NCBI GenBank assembly: GCA_023401595.1
Contig: JAEXDQ010000014.1
Coordinates: 1 to 42,679, forward strand
Source: Spirochaetota bacterium
GTDB lineage: Bacteria > Spirochaetota > Spirochaetia > Sphaerochaetales > Sphaerochaetaceae
Direction of reading: 5' to 3'
DNA length: 42,679 nucleotides
Shown here: positions 26,238 to 34,530 of the stretch, piece after piece
Layout of the letters: each line of letters opens with the position of its first letter
Numbering within the stretch: position 1 is the first letter of the stretch
Notes under the pieces: model-generated
The model's database searches: none
What the model saw: only the letters and a program-made list of their open reading frames with translations
What the model was told of the DNA's origin: nothing
Program-made: the position numbers and the translations under genes

Positions 26238-26876
26238 ATGTTGTTGGAAAAGGAAAGAATGGATGTCGTAGCGTATTGTCGGAAATTGATTTCCGCCGGC
26301 CTTACGAAAGGGACAGGCGGAAACATCAGCATATATGACAGATCAAGGAATCTGGTTGCCATCAGTCCGAGCGGCATGGATTATTTTGAAATGGAAGCGG
26401 AGGATGTCGCCGTCATATCGTTGGATGGCGACATTGTGGATGGCAAGAGGAAACCTTCCAGCGAATGGGCGATGCATTTGATCTTCTATAACAAACGCAA
26501 GGACATCGATGCGGTCGTCCACACTCATTCCCCGTATTGTACTGTCCTGGCTACATTGCATGAACCGTTGCCGGCGTCAAGCTATCTGGTAGCCTTCGCC
26601 GGGCAAGATGTCCGCTGCGCTGAATACCGCCGGTTCGGCACATGGGAATTGGCGAGTGTCGCGTTCGAGGCCATGAGGGAGCGGAACGCCGTCCTGCTTG
26701 CCAACCATGGTTTGATCGCAGGCGGCCGGTCGATTTCCCATGCCTTCGCAGTAGCGGAGGAGATCGAGTTTTGTGCGGAGGTCTATGCGAAGGCGAAAGC
26801 GATAGGCCGACCGTTCCTCCTTGATGAATCGGAGATGGCGGGGCTTATCGAGAAATTCAAGCATTACGGGCAATAG
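26238..26876 (+). CDS. Class II aldolase/adducin-family (fuculose-phosphate aldolase-like)
   Basis: 212 aa zinc-dependent aldolase. The expected residues are all present: phosphate-binding TGGNIS (27-32) and SPSGM, catalytic Glu76 in PSSEWAMH, zinc ligands His95 and His97 in VVHTHSPY, and His157 in LANHGLI. The family cleaves or epimerises phosphorylated sugars or sugar acids. AGGAGG precedes ATG 26238. Together with the upstream kinase it forms the usual phosphorylate-then-cleave pair. Confidence 0.89.
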   Translation: MLLEKERMDVVAYCRKLISAGLTKGTGGNISIYDRSRNLVAISPSGMDYFEMEAEDVAVISLDGDIVDGKRKPSSEWAMHLIFYNKRKDIDAVVHTHSPYCTVLATLHEPLPASSYLVAFAGQDVRCAEYRRFGTWELASVAFEAMRERNAVLLANHGLIAGGRSISHAFAVAEEIEFCAEVYAKAKAIGRPFLLDESEMAGLIEKFKHYGQ

Positions 26877-26886
26877 GAGAGAGTAT

Positions 26887-27834
26887 ATGAGAATTTTTGA
26901 AATAGTCGTTCCGGTATTTTTCTTGATTATCCTTGGATATGTACTGAAACGGAAAAACATAATCACCGACAGCGGTATCGCGACCATGAAGAATATCGCG
27001 GTAAATGTGTTCCTGCCCGCGGTGGCTTTCCATGTGTTGATCCATGGAACGTTCACACGCAGTTCTTTCATATTAATCGGTACGGAGATCTGTGTGCTGT
27101 TCCTCGCTTATGGTTCCGGTTTTTTCTGTAAACGTCTGTTCGACGGCAAAGTGGCGGGATATGTGCCGTTCGCGGTTACCACATTTGAAGGTGGTATGTT
27201 CGGTTGGGCCATGGTATCGATCCTGGTCGGTTCTGAAAATCTGTTCTATATCATTCCGATGGACATGATGAACGGCATTTTTTGCTTTACGATTATGGCT
27301 ACGGGTCTCAAGATGCTCGCAGGATCAAAAATGACGGCGTCGGAGACGGTGAAGTCGATTTTTACCAGTCCTGTCGTCCTTGCCGTCATAGCCGGTTTCA
27401 TCGGGTGCGCGATACATCTTGGCGATATGATTGACAGCTCGGCGTTCGGTGCGATATACGCGAAATGCATCGGCTGGCTGACTGAACCGTTGACTCCTGC
27501 CATTCTGTTATGCATAGGATCCGGTCTTGTTTTCGACAGAACCATCCTTGCAAAGGGGATAAAGCTTGTAGCCTGCAGGTTCTGTACCATGGCGGTCTTA
27601 TGTGGCCTGGTGCTACTGTTCCTGTCAAGGATGATCGGATTGTTCCCTGTGTTGACGGTCTCGATCATAATGTACTTTTTTATTCCGTCCTCGTTTTTGC
27701 TTCCGATGTATACGAACGAAAAGGAATCGGTTGAGTTTACGTCAGGATATCTGTCGTTGCAGATTATCGTTTCTCTGGTCATGTTCACGATTGTCAGCGT
27801 CTTGTCTCAATCGGGCGTTTTCGGCGTCCTGTAA
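26887..27834 (+). CDS. AEC-family transporter
   Basis: 315 aa with about ten hydrophobic helices in two halves, as in the auxin-efflux/malonate carrier family. The start MRIFEIVVPVFFLIILGY with the conserved GY, and the C-terminal half with PSSFLLPMYTNE, fit AEC members. ATG 26887 follows the aldolase stop by 10 bases with GGAGAG before it. It probably moves the operon substrate or an organic-acid product; direction cannot be told. Confidence 0.8.
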   Translation: MRIFEIVVPVFFLIILGYVLKRKNIITDSGIATMKNIAVNVFLPAVAFHVLIHGTFTRSSFILIGTEICVLFLAYGSGFFCKRLFDGKVAGYVPFAVTTFEGGMFGWAMVSILVGSENLFYIIPMDMMNGIFCFTIMATGLKMLAGSKMTASETVKSIFTSPVVLAVIAGFIGCAIHLGDMIDSSAFGAIYAKCIGWLTEPLTPAILLCIGSGLVFDRTILAKGIKLVACRFCTMAVLCGLVLLFLSRMIGLFPVLTVSIIMYFFIPSSFLLPMYTNEKESVEFTSGYLSLQIIVSLVMFTIVSVLSQSGVFGVL

Positions 27835-29211
27835 GACGTATCCTGCGGTCAAGAGAGGCACGTTCCATCGTGGTGATGTTCTTGTAGCTTCCCCAAAAAG
27901 CCTGTAGTCCTAATTACGGGTTATTCTGATAGCAAAGGTATCACTATGGACAGGTCATGCCGTCGGCTATGGTTGACGGTACTGTCCCCAGAGGCGGTCG
28001 GGGTATTTTTTCCTGTTTGGTCAAATGGAAAAACAGAATAACATTAAAATGTTGAAAAAAAGCTCTTGTTTCTTTAGTCGCGGCGTTGGTCGTGGACGGT
28101 CCTGAATCTGGAAGGACGATTTTTCGCCCTGATGTGGCGCGACGGGCTGTAGGAAGTGCAATCGGCCGGCCTTGGAAAGCCGAAACACGGCCTGGTTGAA
28201 TTTTTTTGAAAACTTTTTTGCATGGTATGACATACAGTACGACATGGTACGTCTGGCTAAAACGGTACCGTACGTCTTGTCATTGTATAAGAAAGAATAC
28301 ATGTCAGCGAACATATGACATGACATGCCTGACTTCGGTCGGCATGGTTCAGTTTATTAAACCGTAGCTGACGTACTGCTTGTGTGGTTATGCTCTATGT
28401 ATTTATATATAACACAATGAATTGTTCTATCCATGTTCGATGGTCTTGCCTGGCGTCGGAGGCCGTCCGAGGTTGACTTTCGCCATAAGCGTTCCCATAA
28501 TCCAGATAGCCGTGTGGCGCACCGCCCATTCTCCGGCCTGTCCCGGTGGAAAGGCGGGAAGAATACTGGATGGGACGCATGAAGGTGTGCAATTCTTTAT
28601 ATCACAGACATATGGCGCAAATCGTGAAGATTGATGGCCTTTTTGCGGCGGTCCGCTTGTCGGATCGTCGGCTTTGTGTGCGCAGGGGTGCCGTCTCCTG
28701 TCGGCATACTGGACGGAATCGCTCCCACGGGCGAGAATTCTCTCTCTCTCTCTCTCTCTCTTATTGAACCACTTCATTGAAAATCCGGACGCTTCGCGTC
28801 CCCGTGCCAAGCGGCGCGGCCATTGCGTTCGACGCGCCATGCCGCCCGCCATCCCCTATAGCGCGGGCGTCGTCGTATCGTCCTCCAGCCCCGTCTTCCG
28901 GTTTGGCCGTGAGGCGGGGCGTCGCGTGCCGCCGGGGGACGTCGTCCACCCGGTGGCCGCGGCTTTTTTTCCTTTCATGGGCTCCGCCGGCGTCGGGATG
29001 TCTGTCGCCGGTGTGTGTATCGTCGGGGCTCCGCATATGCGGAACCCGGTGTCGGGCCACACGGTCTGGCGGTTTCGGCGTCGTCACCGGGGGCCTCTGT
29101 CCGGTCATGCGTGCGTGCGTCGCACGTGCGCATGCGCCGGGTCTATCCCGGAACGCCTCCGTACGTCGCCGGATGAAGGCCAGGCCTTGGGTCGCGGCCG
29201 GGGAGGCGGAC
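27835..29211. other. 1.4-kb stretch without recognisable genes
   Basis: The first half is AT-rich with an imperfect inverted repeat at about 28227-28281 (ATGACA...TACG paired with CGTA...TGTCAT, GGTACC core). The second half, from about 28770, turns abruptly GC-rich. Open frames there run on both strands at once, a GC-rich artefact, and none has a domain. No tRNA or known RNA is seen. This marks the left edge of an accessory island. Confidence 0.5.
28739..28761. repeat. (TC)11 dinucleotide run
   Basis: Eleven uninterrupted TC units at the switch from AT-rich to GC-rich sequence. It is outside any convincing gene; such runs slip easily and may affect promoter spacing or mark a recombination joint. 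Confidence 0.9.
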
Positions 29212-29571
29212 ATGGCGGAGGATAACATGAACGAGGTCGTGGTACATGTGGTTGGTCCCGACGGGCGTGTCGCCAGGTGTCTGGCCGGGATGTTCCCGGG
29301 CGGAAGCCGCGAGGAGATCCGGGCCGGACTGATGCGGTACGTGGAGGCTGAATGCGCCCAGCAGGGCTCGCGGGATGCGGCGGTGCTTGTCGCGCGCGGG
29401 ACGTCCACAGGGGTCCTCCTCATGGTGGTGGTCGTCGAAGGCGGGACGGTGATGGTTCAGGAGTATGGCGGTACAGCGGCACGGGTGAGGGAGTTCGTGA
29501 GGCGGCTGTCGGAGGCGCGGAGGCCCTCGGAAAGGGGCTGGCTGCGCAGGGCGCTCGGGAGGGGGCGATGA
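29212..29571 (+). CDS. Small unknown protein, first of three
   Basis: 119 aa, not recognised. Two starts fit: ATG 29212 with GGGAGG five bases before it, or ATG 29227 with GGAGG five bases before it. The chain starts with a beta strand (EVVVHVVGPDGR), has an acidic helix, a strongly hydrophobic strand pair (TGVLLMVVVVEGG), and an Arg-rich helical end (WLRRALGRGR). It has no signal peptide. It overlaps the next gene by ATGA, so the two are coupled. Codon use is richer in G and C than in the metabolic genes of the window, suggesting a different origin. Confidence 0.65.
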   Translation: MAEDNMNEVVVHVVGPDGRVARCLAGMFPGGSREEIRAGLMRYVEAECAQQGSRDAAVLVARGTSTGVLLMVVVVEGGTVMVQEYGGTAARVREFVRRLSEARRPSERGWLRRALGRGR

Positions 29572-29843
29572 AGAATGGAAAGGACGTACAGGGGATTTTC
29601 GCGGAGTTGGAACGAAGGCTGAGGAAACAGTTCCGGGGCAGGAGCCCCGTGCGGCACTTGGTGCATGCGAAGAAGGACGGGCACACCTCGCTGACGGTGA
29701 TGTGCGGGGAGGACGCCCTTCTCGTGGACATGGAGGACGTGGAATACGTGGAGGCGACGGCCTCCAGCCTGAAGGTCCACCTGAAGGGGGCCAGCGGACA
29801 GATGGTGTGCATGACAATGCGCCTCGGCGGTGAAGCACCGTGA
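29568..29843 (+). CDS. Small unknown protein, second of three (weakly LytTR-like)
   Basis: 91 aa. Basic N-terminal half (ELERRLRKQFRGR), then a strand-rich half with MEDVEYVEATASSLKVHLK. That segment weakly resembles the core of LytTR DNA-binding domains, where an 'I-x-Y-I-E' strand is followed by two strands; the resemblance is by eye and may be chance. ATG 29568 sits inside the stop of the previous gene (ATGA). The basic charge would suit nucleic-acid binding. Confidence 0.6.
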   Translation: MKNGKDVQGIFAELERRLRKQFRGRSPVRHLVHAKKDGHTSLTVMCGEDALLVDMEDVEYVEATASSLKVHLKGASGQMVCMTMRLGGEAP

Positions 29844-29928
29844 CGCGGACATTGCCATCGGTCCTCCCCCACCTCTAATCGTGGGTCGTCCCGTTCTGGG
29901 CATCCGATGGCTTGGTGGAGGTTCTCAT

Positions 29929-30225
29929 ATGAAGGAAGAGTTCGTGAGCGTGGTCGAATACAGGAGATGTCCCGACGGGGACGTCGGGACGCGGCTGCTG
30001 TGGGGCGGCTGGACGGATGTCGGATCCCTGGTTGGGCTGGGGAGGTCGCTGGGCCGGGACGTGGGCGTCGGTGTACGGGCGGTGCTGGCCCGCAGGGAGC
30101 GGTGGGGCCTAGTGGGCTGGGCCTGCCTGTACGAGGACGGCGTCCCGGTACGTGAGGAAAGCGGCAAGGTGGACGGGCTTTCCTTTCTGGAGGCGCTGAT
30201 GGGTGAGGGCGGCATTCAGGACTAA
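29929..30225 (+). CDS. Small unknown protein, third of three
   Basis: 98 aa, not recognised. ATG 29929 has GGAGG seven bases upstream. Beta-rich pattern with several Trp (LLWGGWTD, RWGLVGWACLYEDG) and an acidic helical end. No signal peptide or membrane helix. Same strand and composition as the two genes before it, with an 85-bp gap, so likely the same transcript. Confidence 0.6.
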   Translation: MKEEFVSVVEYRRCPDGDVGTRLLWGGWTDVGSLVGLGRSLGRDVGVGVRAVLARRERWGLVGWACLYEDGVPVREESGKVDGLSFLEALMGEGGIQD

Positions 30226-30240
30226 GCCGATGGGGCGCAC

Positions 30241-30287
30241 TCCTCATGTGGATGCTGGAACGCATGGTTCCAGGTTCTTCATGAGGA
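30241..30287. promoter_or_regulatory. Nested hairpin after the small-gene trio
   Basis: Outer arms TCCTCATG (30241-30248) and CATGAGGA (30280-30287), perfect 8 bp; inside them CTGGAAC (30255-30261) and GTTCCAG (30267-30273), perfect 7 bp. It lies between the third small gene and the lipoprotein. No T run follows, so it is more likely an RNA-processing or recognition structure than a simple terminator. Confidence 0.7.
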
Positions 30288-30349
30288 CACGTCCTGTGGG
30301 CGTTCCCGACGCACCACGGCGTTGGGAACCGTGGATGGTTCAAAGAACG

Positions 30350-30367
30350 GGTTCGTGATGACGAACC
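30350..30367 (+). promoter_or_regulatory. Leader hairpin before the first lipoprotein
   Basis: GGTTCGT (30350-30356) and ACGAACC (30361-30367) form a 7-bp stem with a 4-base loop. It ends right at the GGAAGG ribosome binding site of the lipoprotein (start 30379), so folding could mask that site. Confidence 0.55.
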
Positions 30368-30378
30368 GGAAGGATGAG

Positions 30379-31923
30379 ATGATGAAAGATACAAGAAGAA
30401 TGAGACGGGCGGCGGGACTCGCCCTAGCGACTGTAGCGTTCGTCTGCGCGTTGGTCCTGCCTGGGTGTTCGGCCGGCCCCGCACCAGTACCGGTGGATAT
30501 GGCGGTCGACTCAAGTGGCGCGAAGGGAATCTATGCCCTGAACGAGAGGTTCGACTCTACGGGCGTGACGGCGGAGGTGACGATGAGCGACGGGACCGGG
30601 AAGGTGGTCGGCGAGTCGGAACTCGGTTTCAGCGTTCAGCTTGGAAAAGCTTCGGTTGGAAATGACGCGGACGTGCTGGATCGTGAGGGGAGCCTCGACG
30701 TGAGGGTCTCGTACGGAGGTCTGGCGGCGGAATACGGCGTGACCGTCCTGTCCGAGATCGAGAGTGTGGAGATCCGTCGCATGCCGAGAAATGAATACGC
30801 GGAGGGCGAGAGGTTCGACGCGACCGGGCTCGTGCTGGCCGTGAGTACCGCCGGTGGGAAGTCCATGGACATCCCCTTCCGCAGAAAGGATATGACTCTC
30901 AGTGGTGAGAAAAGCGGTGCGCTTGTGAGCGGCGAGACCGAGGTGACACAGAGCGATACGGTAACCGTGGACTTCATGGGATTCAAGGTCGTATATGAAA
31001 TCGCATGCCTTGGCGACCGGATGCCCGTTCCGACAGCCTCCGTGGAAAGCGGCCTCGTAACGTACGGGACGAAGGTGACGCTGTCCAGTCTCGCTGGTGC
31101 GACCATCCACTATACGCTGGACGGGTCGGATCCGGCGGTGGCCGGCAAGATATACATCGCTGGAGATCCTATCGTAGTCGACAAGGATATGACGATCAAG
31201 GCGATGGCCAGCAGGTACGATTTGCTGGACAGCGACGTCCTGACGGTCGACCTGAAGGTCAGGCAGGTTCCGCCGGAAGTGAACCTCTACGGCAAGGGAA
31301 CGGCGGACGCCTATTCCAAGGGCGTGGCCGAAATCGAGCTCGCCCCAGCCAATGACTCCGTATATCCTGACGAAGTGAAGTTCCAGTACCGTCTTGTACC
31401 GGAGGGGGCGACCGCAGGTGATTGGACGGACTATATCGGCAGAGTCGTCTATGAGAATAGCAGGATTGTGAAAATAGAGGCGCGGACCGTGGAGGGGGAG
31501 GTTGTGTCGGAGGTCGTCTCCACGACCTTGGAGCCCGTATGGCACGTGGGCGACCCGGGGCCGAACGGCGGGATAGTGGCCAGGGCGACGGACCGGGGAA
31601 GCTACTTGGAGGTGAAGAAAGGGACGACAACGCAGTCGGTTTCTTCTTGGGCGTCGGGTGCAAGACCGTCAGAGGGCGTCGGATGGGATCTATACGCTCC
31701 ATCAGGGGCGGACCCGGCAGTCACAGGATCTTTTTGGGGATATGGTTGCTTTGCTTCGGGTTACAATGTTGGTGGACCAACTCACTACAGACTTACATAT
31801 CTGCTCAATGGACACCTGACCGTTTATGGCGCGAACGGTGGAGCAACATGGAATGGTGTGAAAGGTTACTACCCCGAGTCCAATCAGCTCAGGTTAGCCG
31901 GCCTTTATAGCAGAACTTTCTGA
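30379..31923 (+). CDS. Large multidomain lipoprotein with Ig-like and chitobiase-C-like domains
   Basis: 514 aa. Signal peptide with lipobox LPGC (Cys about 30). Two bacterial Ig-like repeats follow, both with the phrase ERFD-S/A-TG (about 50-130 and 140-215), then a chitobiase/hexosaminidase C-terminal-type module with TIHYTLDGSDP. From about 375 comes the phrase GDPGPNGGIVARATD with YLEVKKG, which in spirochaete and Bacteroidetes surface proteins opens a C-terminal lectin-like or DUF1566-type domain. The last 65 residues are aromatic and Gly/Asn-rich, and their DNA is more AT-rich than the rest. Probably surface exposed, binding ligands. ATG 30379 fits GGAAGG; the frame is open further upstream. 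Confidence 0.8.
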   Translation: MMKDTRRMRRAAGLALATVAFVCALVLPGCSAGPAPVPVDMAVDSSGAKGIYALNERFDSTGVTAEVTMSDGTGKVVGESELGFSVQLGKASVGNDADVLDREGSLDVRVSYGGLAAEYGVTVLSEIESVEIRRMPRNEYAEGERFDATGLVLAVSTAGGKSMDIPFRRKDMTLSGEKSGALVSGETEVTQSDTVTVDFMGFKVVYEIACLGDRMPVPTASVESGLVTYGTKVTLSSLAGATIHYTLDGSDPAVAGKIYIAGDPIVVDKDMTIKAMASRYDLLDSDVLTVDLKVRQVPPEVNLYGKGTADAYSKGVAEIELAPANDSVYPDEVKFQYRLVPEGATAGDWTDYIGRVVYENSRIVKIEARTVEGEVVSEVVSTTLEPVWHVGDPGPNGGIVARATDRGSYLEVKKGTTTQSVSSWASGARPSEGVGWDLYAPSGADPAVTGSFWGYGCFASGYNVGGPTHYRLTYLLNGHLTVYGANGGATWNGVKGYYPESNQLRLAGLYSRTF

Positions 31924-32079
31924 CGACCTATCCTACAGAAATGACTAGATGGCAGGAAACACGTGCTTTCCGCCCTGCCGTCCGGTTCGCCGTCCCTTTG
32001 AAGACCGCCGTGGGCGTCATCTTCTCAGGGACGGAGTGTCTGCGAATCGTCACATATATAGAACAATGAGGAGTCCATC

Positions 32080-32697
32080 ATGAAAAGAAGCATTTTGATC
32101 GTGCTTGCCGTCGCTACGTCGGCGGCATGCCTGTTGTCCTTGGTCGCATGCGACGGCGCTACGAAGCCTGTTGCCACCGACAAGACAGCCTGTCCCTCCC
32201 ATCCGGAGGTCGAGTTGAAGCGCTACGCCAGAGTAGCCCCCACCGTAGCGAAAGCCGGTAGGGCCGCCATGTATTGCGGCTACGAAGACCACGGCGTCGT
32301 GTCCGACGACGTAGTCATTCCCATCATCACCGAACAAGCATATCCTGAAGCGGGAGAACTGGAAGGACTGAATATCCGAGGACTGCTGAGGTCGGCGGTC
32401 ATGGCCATCGGCGACGGGTCGTTGGGGGTGAAGTCCACGGCGATAGGCGGTCTGGGGACGGTCTACACGTTCGAAGGGGTGACGTACGGTGTTTGGACGA
32501 TCGACGGTTCCATCTTTGAGAGTCTGGACGGAACGGCCCAGACCGCGGATCTGGAGTTCGTCGGTGGCGTGGGAGGGACGGAACAGCATACCCTGCGATA
32601 TGACCTGGCGTCGGAAGACCACCATCCGTTGGAAGGAACCATATACGTCCTGTACGACGGAAAACTCCTGCGGACGGAGTTCTCGTTGCAGGTGTAG
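32080..32697 (+). CDS. Small lipoprotein of unknown function
   Basis: 205 aa with signal peptide and lipobox LVAC (Cys about 24). Residues 38-65 (CPSHPEVELK, then APTVAKAGRAAMYCGYED) resemble the short Cys-bracketed motif often repeated in secreted Firmicutes and spirochaete proteins, here as a single copy. The remainder is beta-rich and unrecognised. GAGGAG lies six bases before ATG 32080. In the 156 bp upstream of it a GGCAGG/CCTGCC hairpin (about 31951-31979) may end transcription of the previous lipoprotein gene. Confidence 0.75.
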   Translation: MKRSILIVLAVATSAACLLSLVACDGATKPVATDKTACPSHPEVELKRYARVAPTVAKAGRAAMYCGYEDHGVVSDDVVIPIITEQAYPEAGELEGLNIRGLLRSAVMAIGDGSLGVKSTAIGGLGTVYTFEGVTYGVWTIDGSIFESLDGTAQTADLEFVGGVGGTEQHTLRYDLASEDHHPLEGTIYVLYDGKLLRTEFSLQV

Positions 32698-32979
32698 GGC
32701 TCCAAGTCGAAGTGACCGGGCGCGGGAGGAGGCCGAATTGTGTGAACGACGCCTTCAGGCATCTACCGCCCTCGTTCGGTTACCGTTTCTTCCCGCCTTT
32801 CCCAGTGGGGAATACCTGTGCGAATGGATCGTTATGGGGTCGTGGAGAGCCGGCGACACATTCCTGAAGATATACAAAGAACCTCCTTATTCAGGCTCTG
32901 CATATACCATAAGGATATGAAATCTGTGGCTGGAAGAACCGTCAGGTGAACCGTCCGGCTGAAAGCAAGGAAATTCATC

Positions 32980-34101
32980 ATGAAGAACATATTGATTATC
33001 GTCATGGGGGCGTTGGCAGGCATGTGCGTCATCGGCTGCCCGATGAACAGGCCTAACGTCCCCATGGAAAGAGTGTCCACACCGACAGTTTCCGTCGATT
33101 ATGGCGGGCAGGAGATAACGGTCACATGCGACACCCCCGGCGCGACCATCTACTATACGACGGACGGCAAGGAGCCGACGAACGGTTCTCCCAGCGGGAA
33201 GTCACCCGTGGTAATTCCTGGTTCCGCCCTCGCGGGTGCCGGTGAACTTGCCGTCAAGGCGTTCGGTCGGCTGGAAGACTACCATGACAGCGCCGTCGCC
33301 GTAGGGTCGGCGCGGAAGCTCGCCAGACCCGTGATCGACTTTGAGAGGGACAAGGGGGCGACCATCACCGTCACGGAGGAGGGCGCCGGAATAGTGTACT
33401 CCGTCGGCAATGGAGACGAAAAGAGAACTGCGGAATCCACTGTGGTCATCGAAGGCATCGATGAACCAACCTCGATTACAGCGAGGGCGACGATGGACGG
33501 CTGGCTTGACAGCGCAAGGACTACCGAGACCATCAACCCGAACAGCTATGAGATTGGGGAGGAGGTAACCGTCGGAGGGGTAGCTGTAAGGGTCTTCTAT
33601 ATAGATGAAGAATTCGTATTCGCCGTGGATCCGACACCGATAAATGACGTCCAATGGGGTTCCTACAAGAAGGACAATGGAGTGACCGTGTTGGATTCAA
33701 TCGTAGAAGGTACGATAGGAAACGGTCTTATCAACTCCACGGCCGCCATCCTTGCGGGGGAGCCCTCTTTCCAAATATATGACTTTGTGAAAGATGAATA
33801 CAAGGATGGTCCTACTATCTGGAAGAAATTGGACGAACGTCGTCGGGTGACCGGCTCCGACAATTGGTTCATACCTTCCATAAAGGAACTGGAGGCGGTC
33901 TATGAGACGAGGACGGCTACCGGTCTGATATGGCCGTCGGCGAACAACAGTGGGGTCTGGTCCTCTAACGGAAGTACGGGGGGATCCGCGTATTCCTGCG
34001 CCTATGCGCTTGGTCCGGGAGGCAACCTGATGGGCACCCAGGAGAGATTTTTGCCAGGATATTCCGTGTTCCTGTGCGTCTGCCTGACGAAACTGAAATA
34101 G
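32980..34101 (+). CDS. Lipoprotein with chitobiase-C-like domain and DUF1566-like end
   Basis: 373 aa. Lipobox VIGC (Cys about 20). A chitobiase-C-terminal-type module (about 30-110) has GATIYYTTDGKEPT; a second, degenerate copy follows near 110-180. The C-terminal part resembles the DUF1566/Lcl-type fold, with WFIPSIKELEAVY and GVWSSN, and ends in an LCVCLTKLK-like strand typical of this group. It shares its architecture with the 30379-31923 lipoprotein, so the two are probably paralogues. AAGGA precedes ATG 32980. Confidence 0.8.
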   Translation: MKNILIIVMGALAGMCVIGCPMNRPNVPMERVSTPTVSVDYGGQEITVTCDTPGATIYYTTDGKEPTNGSPSGKSPVVIPGSALAGAGELAVKAFGRLEDYHDSAVAVGSARKLARPVIDFERDKGATITVTEEGAGIVYSVGNGDEKRTAESTVVIEGIDEPTSITARATMDGWLDSARTTETINPNSYEIGEEVTVGGVAVRVFYIDEEFVFAVDPTPINDVQWGSYKKDNGVTVLDSIVEGTIGNGLINSTAAILAGEPSFQIYDFVKDEYKDGPTIWKKLDERRRVTGSDNWFIPSIKELEAVYETRTATGLIWPSANNSGVWSSNGSTGGSAYSCAYALGPGGNLMGTQERFLPGYSVFLCVCLTKLK

Positions 34102-34210
34102 TCCGGCTTCCTCCGGGGCCGGCTGGTATCCAAGATTTCGGTCTTTTGCGGTAGTACGATGGTCACCGTCGGTTCTGATGATACCGAGAGGTAGCATTGT
34201 TGAAGGCATA

Positions 34211-34240
34211 AAAAATCGGCCGGCATCAAACCGGCCGATT
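34211..34240 (-). terminator. Rho-independent terminator for the DUF4097 gene
   Basis: AATCGGCCGG (34214-34223) and CCGGCCGATT (34231-34240) form a perfect 10-bp stem with a 7-base loop. Read on the minus strand it is followed by a T run (plus-strand A run at 34211-34215). On the plus strand the tail is TCAATTTT, so it may also stop the lipoprotein transcript. Confidence 0.85.
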
Positions 34241-34262
34241 CAATTTTCGAGATTTCAAATAA

Positions 34263-34295
34263 CCGATATCGCAAAACGGGTGTTCGCGATATCGG
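34263..34295. repeat. Perfect 10-bp inverted repeat between convergent genes
   Basis: CCGATATCGC (34263-34272) and GCGATATCGG (34286-34295), 13-base spacer, close to the terminator. The surrounding 34102-34530 has no gene; short minus-strand frames there look like shadows or old remnants. Confidence 0.8.
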
Positions 34296-34530
34296 CCTCA
34301 GGAAACCGAGAAACCTTCAATTCCGCTAGGAAATGAAAGAGGCCGCCCCAAAGTCTCTCGACTTTTGAAGCAGCCCCCTTCGCATCGATCTGTATTGAAA
34401 TTGATCTGAAATGTTGCCTGTCTCTTGTACTACAGACGCAAGAAAATGAGTGTATCTCATTTCCAGACGTGCCTGCAAATACAAGCTGTCGTTGAAACAT
34501 ATACGCTGATTTAGGCGCGAGGGCTGCGCA

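Noticed and set aside
28761..30514. Long minus-strand frames opposite the small genes and lipoprotein
   Set aside because: They are GC-rich shadows with Pro/Arg/Ser-heavy translations and no ribosome binding sites.
30379..34101. Diversity-generating retroelement acting on the lectin-like ends
   Set aside because: No reverse transcriptase or template repeat is visible in the window; the lectin-like fold alone is not enough.
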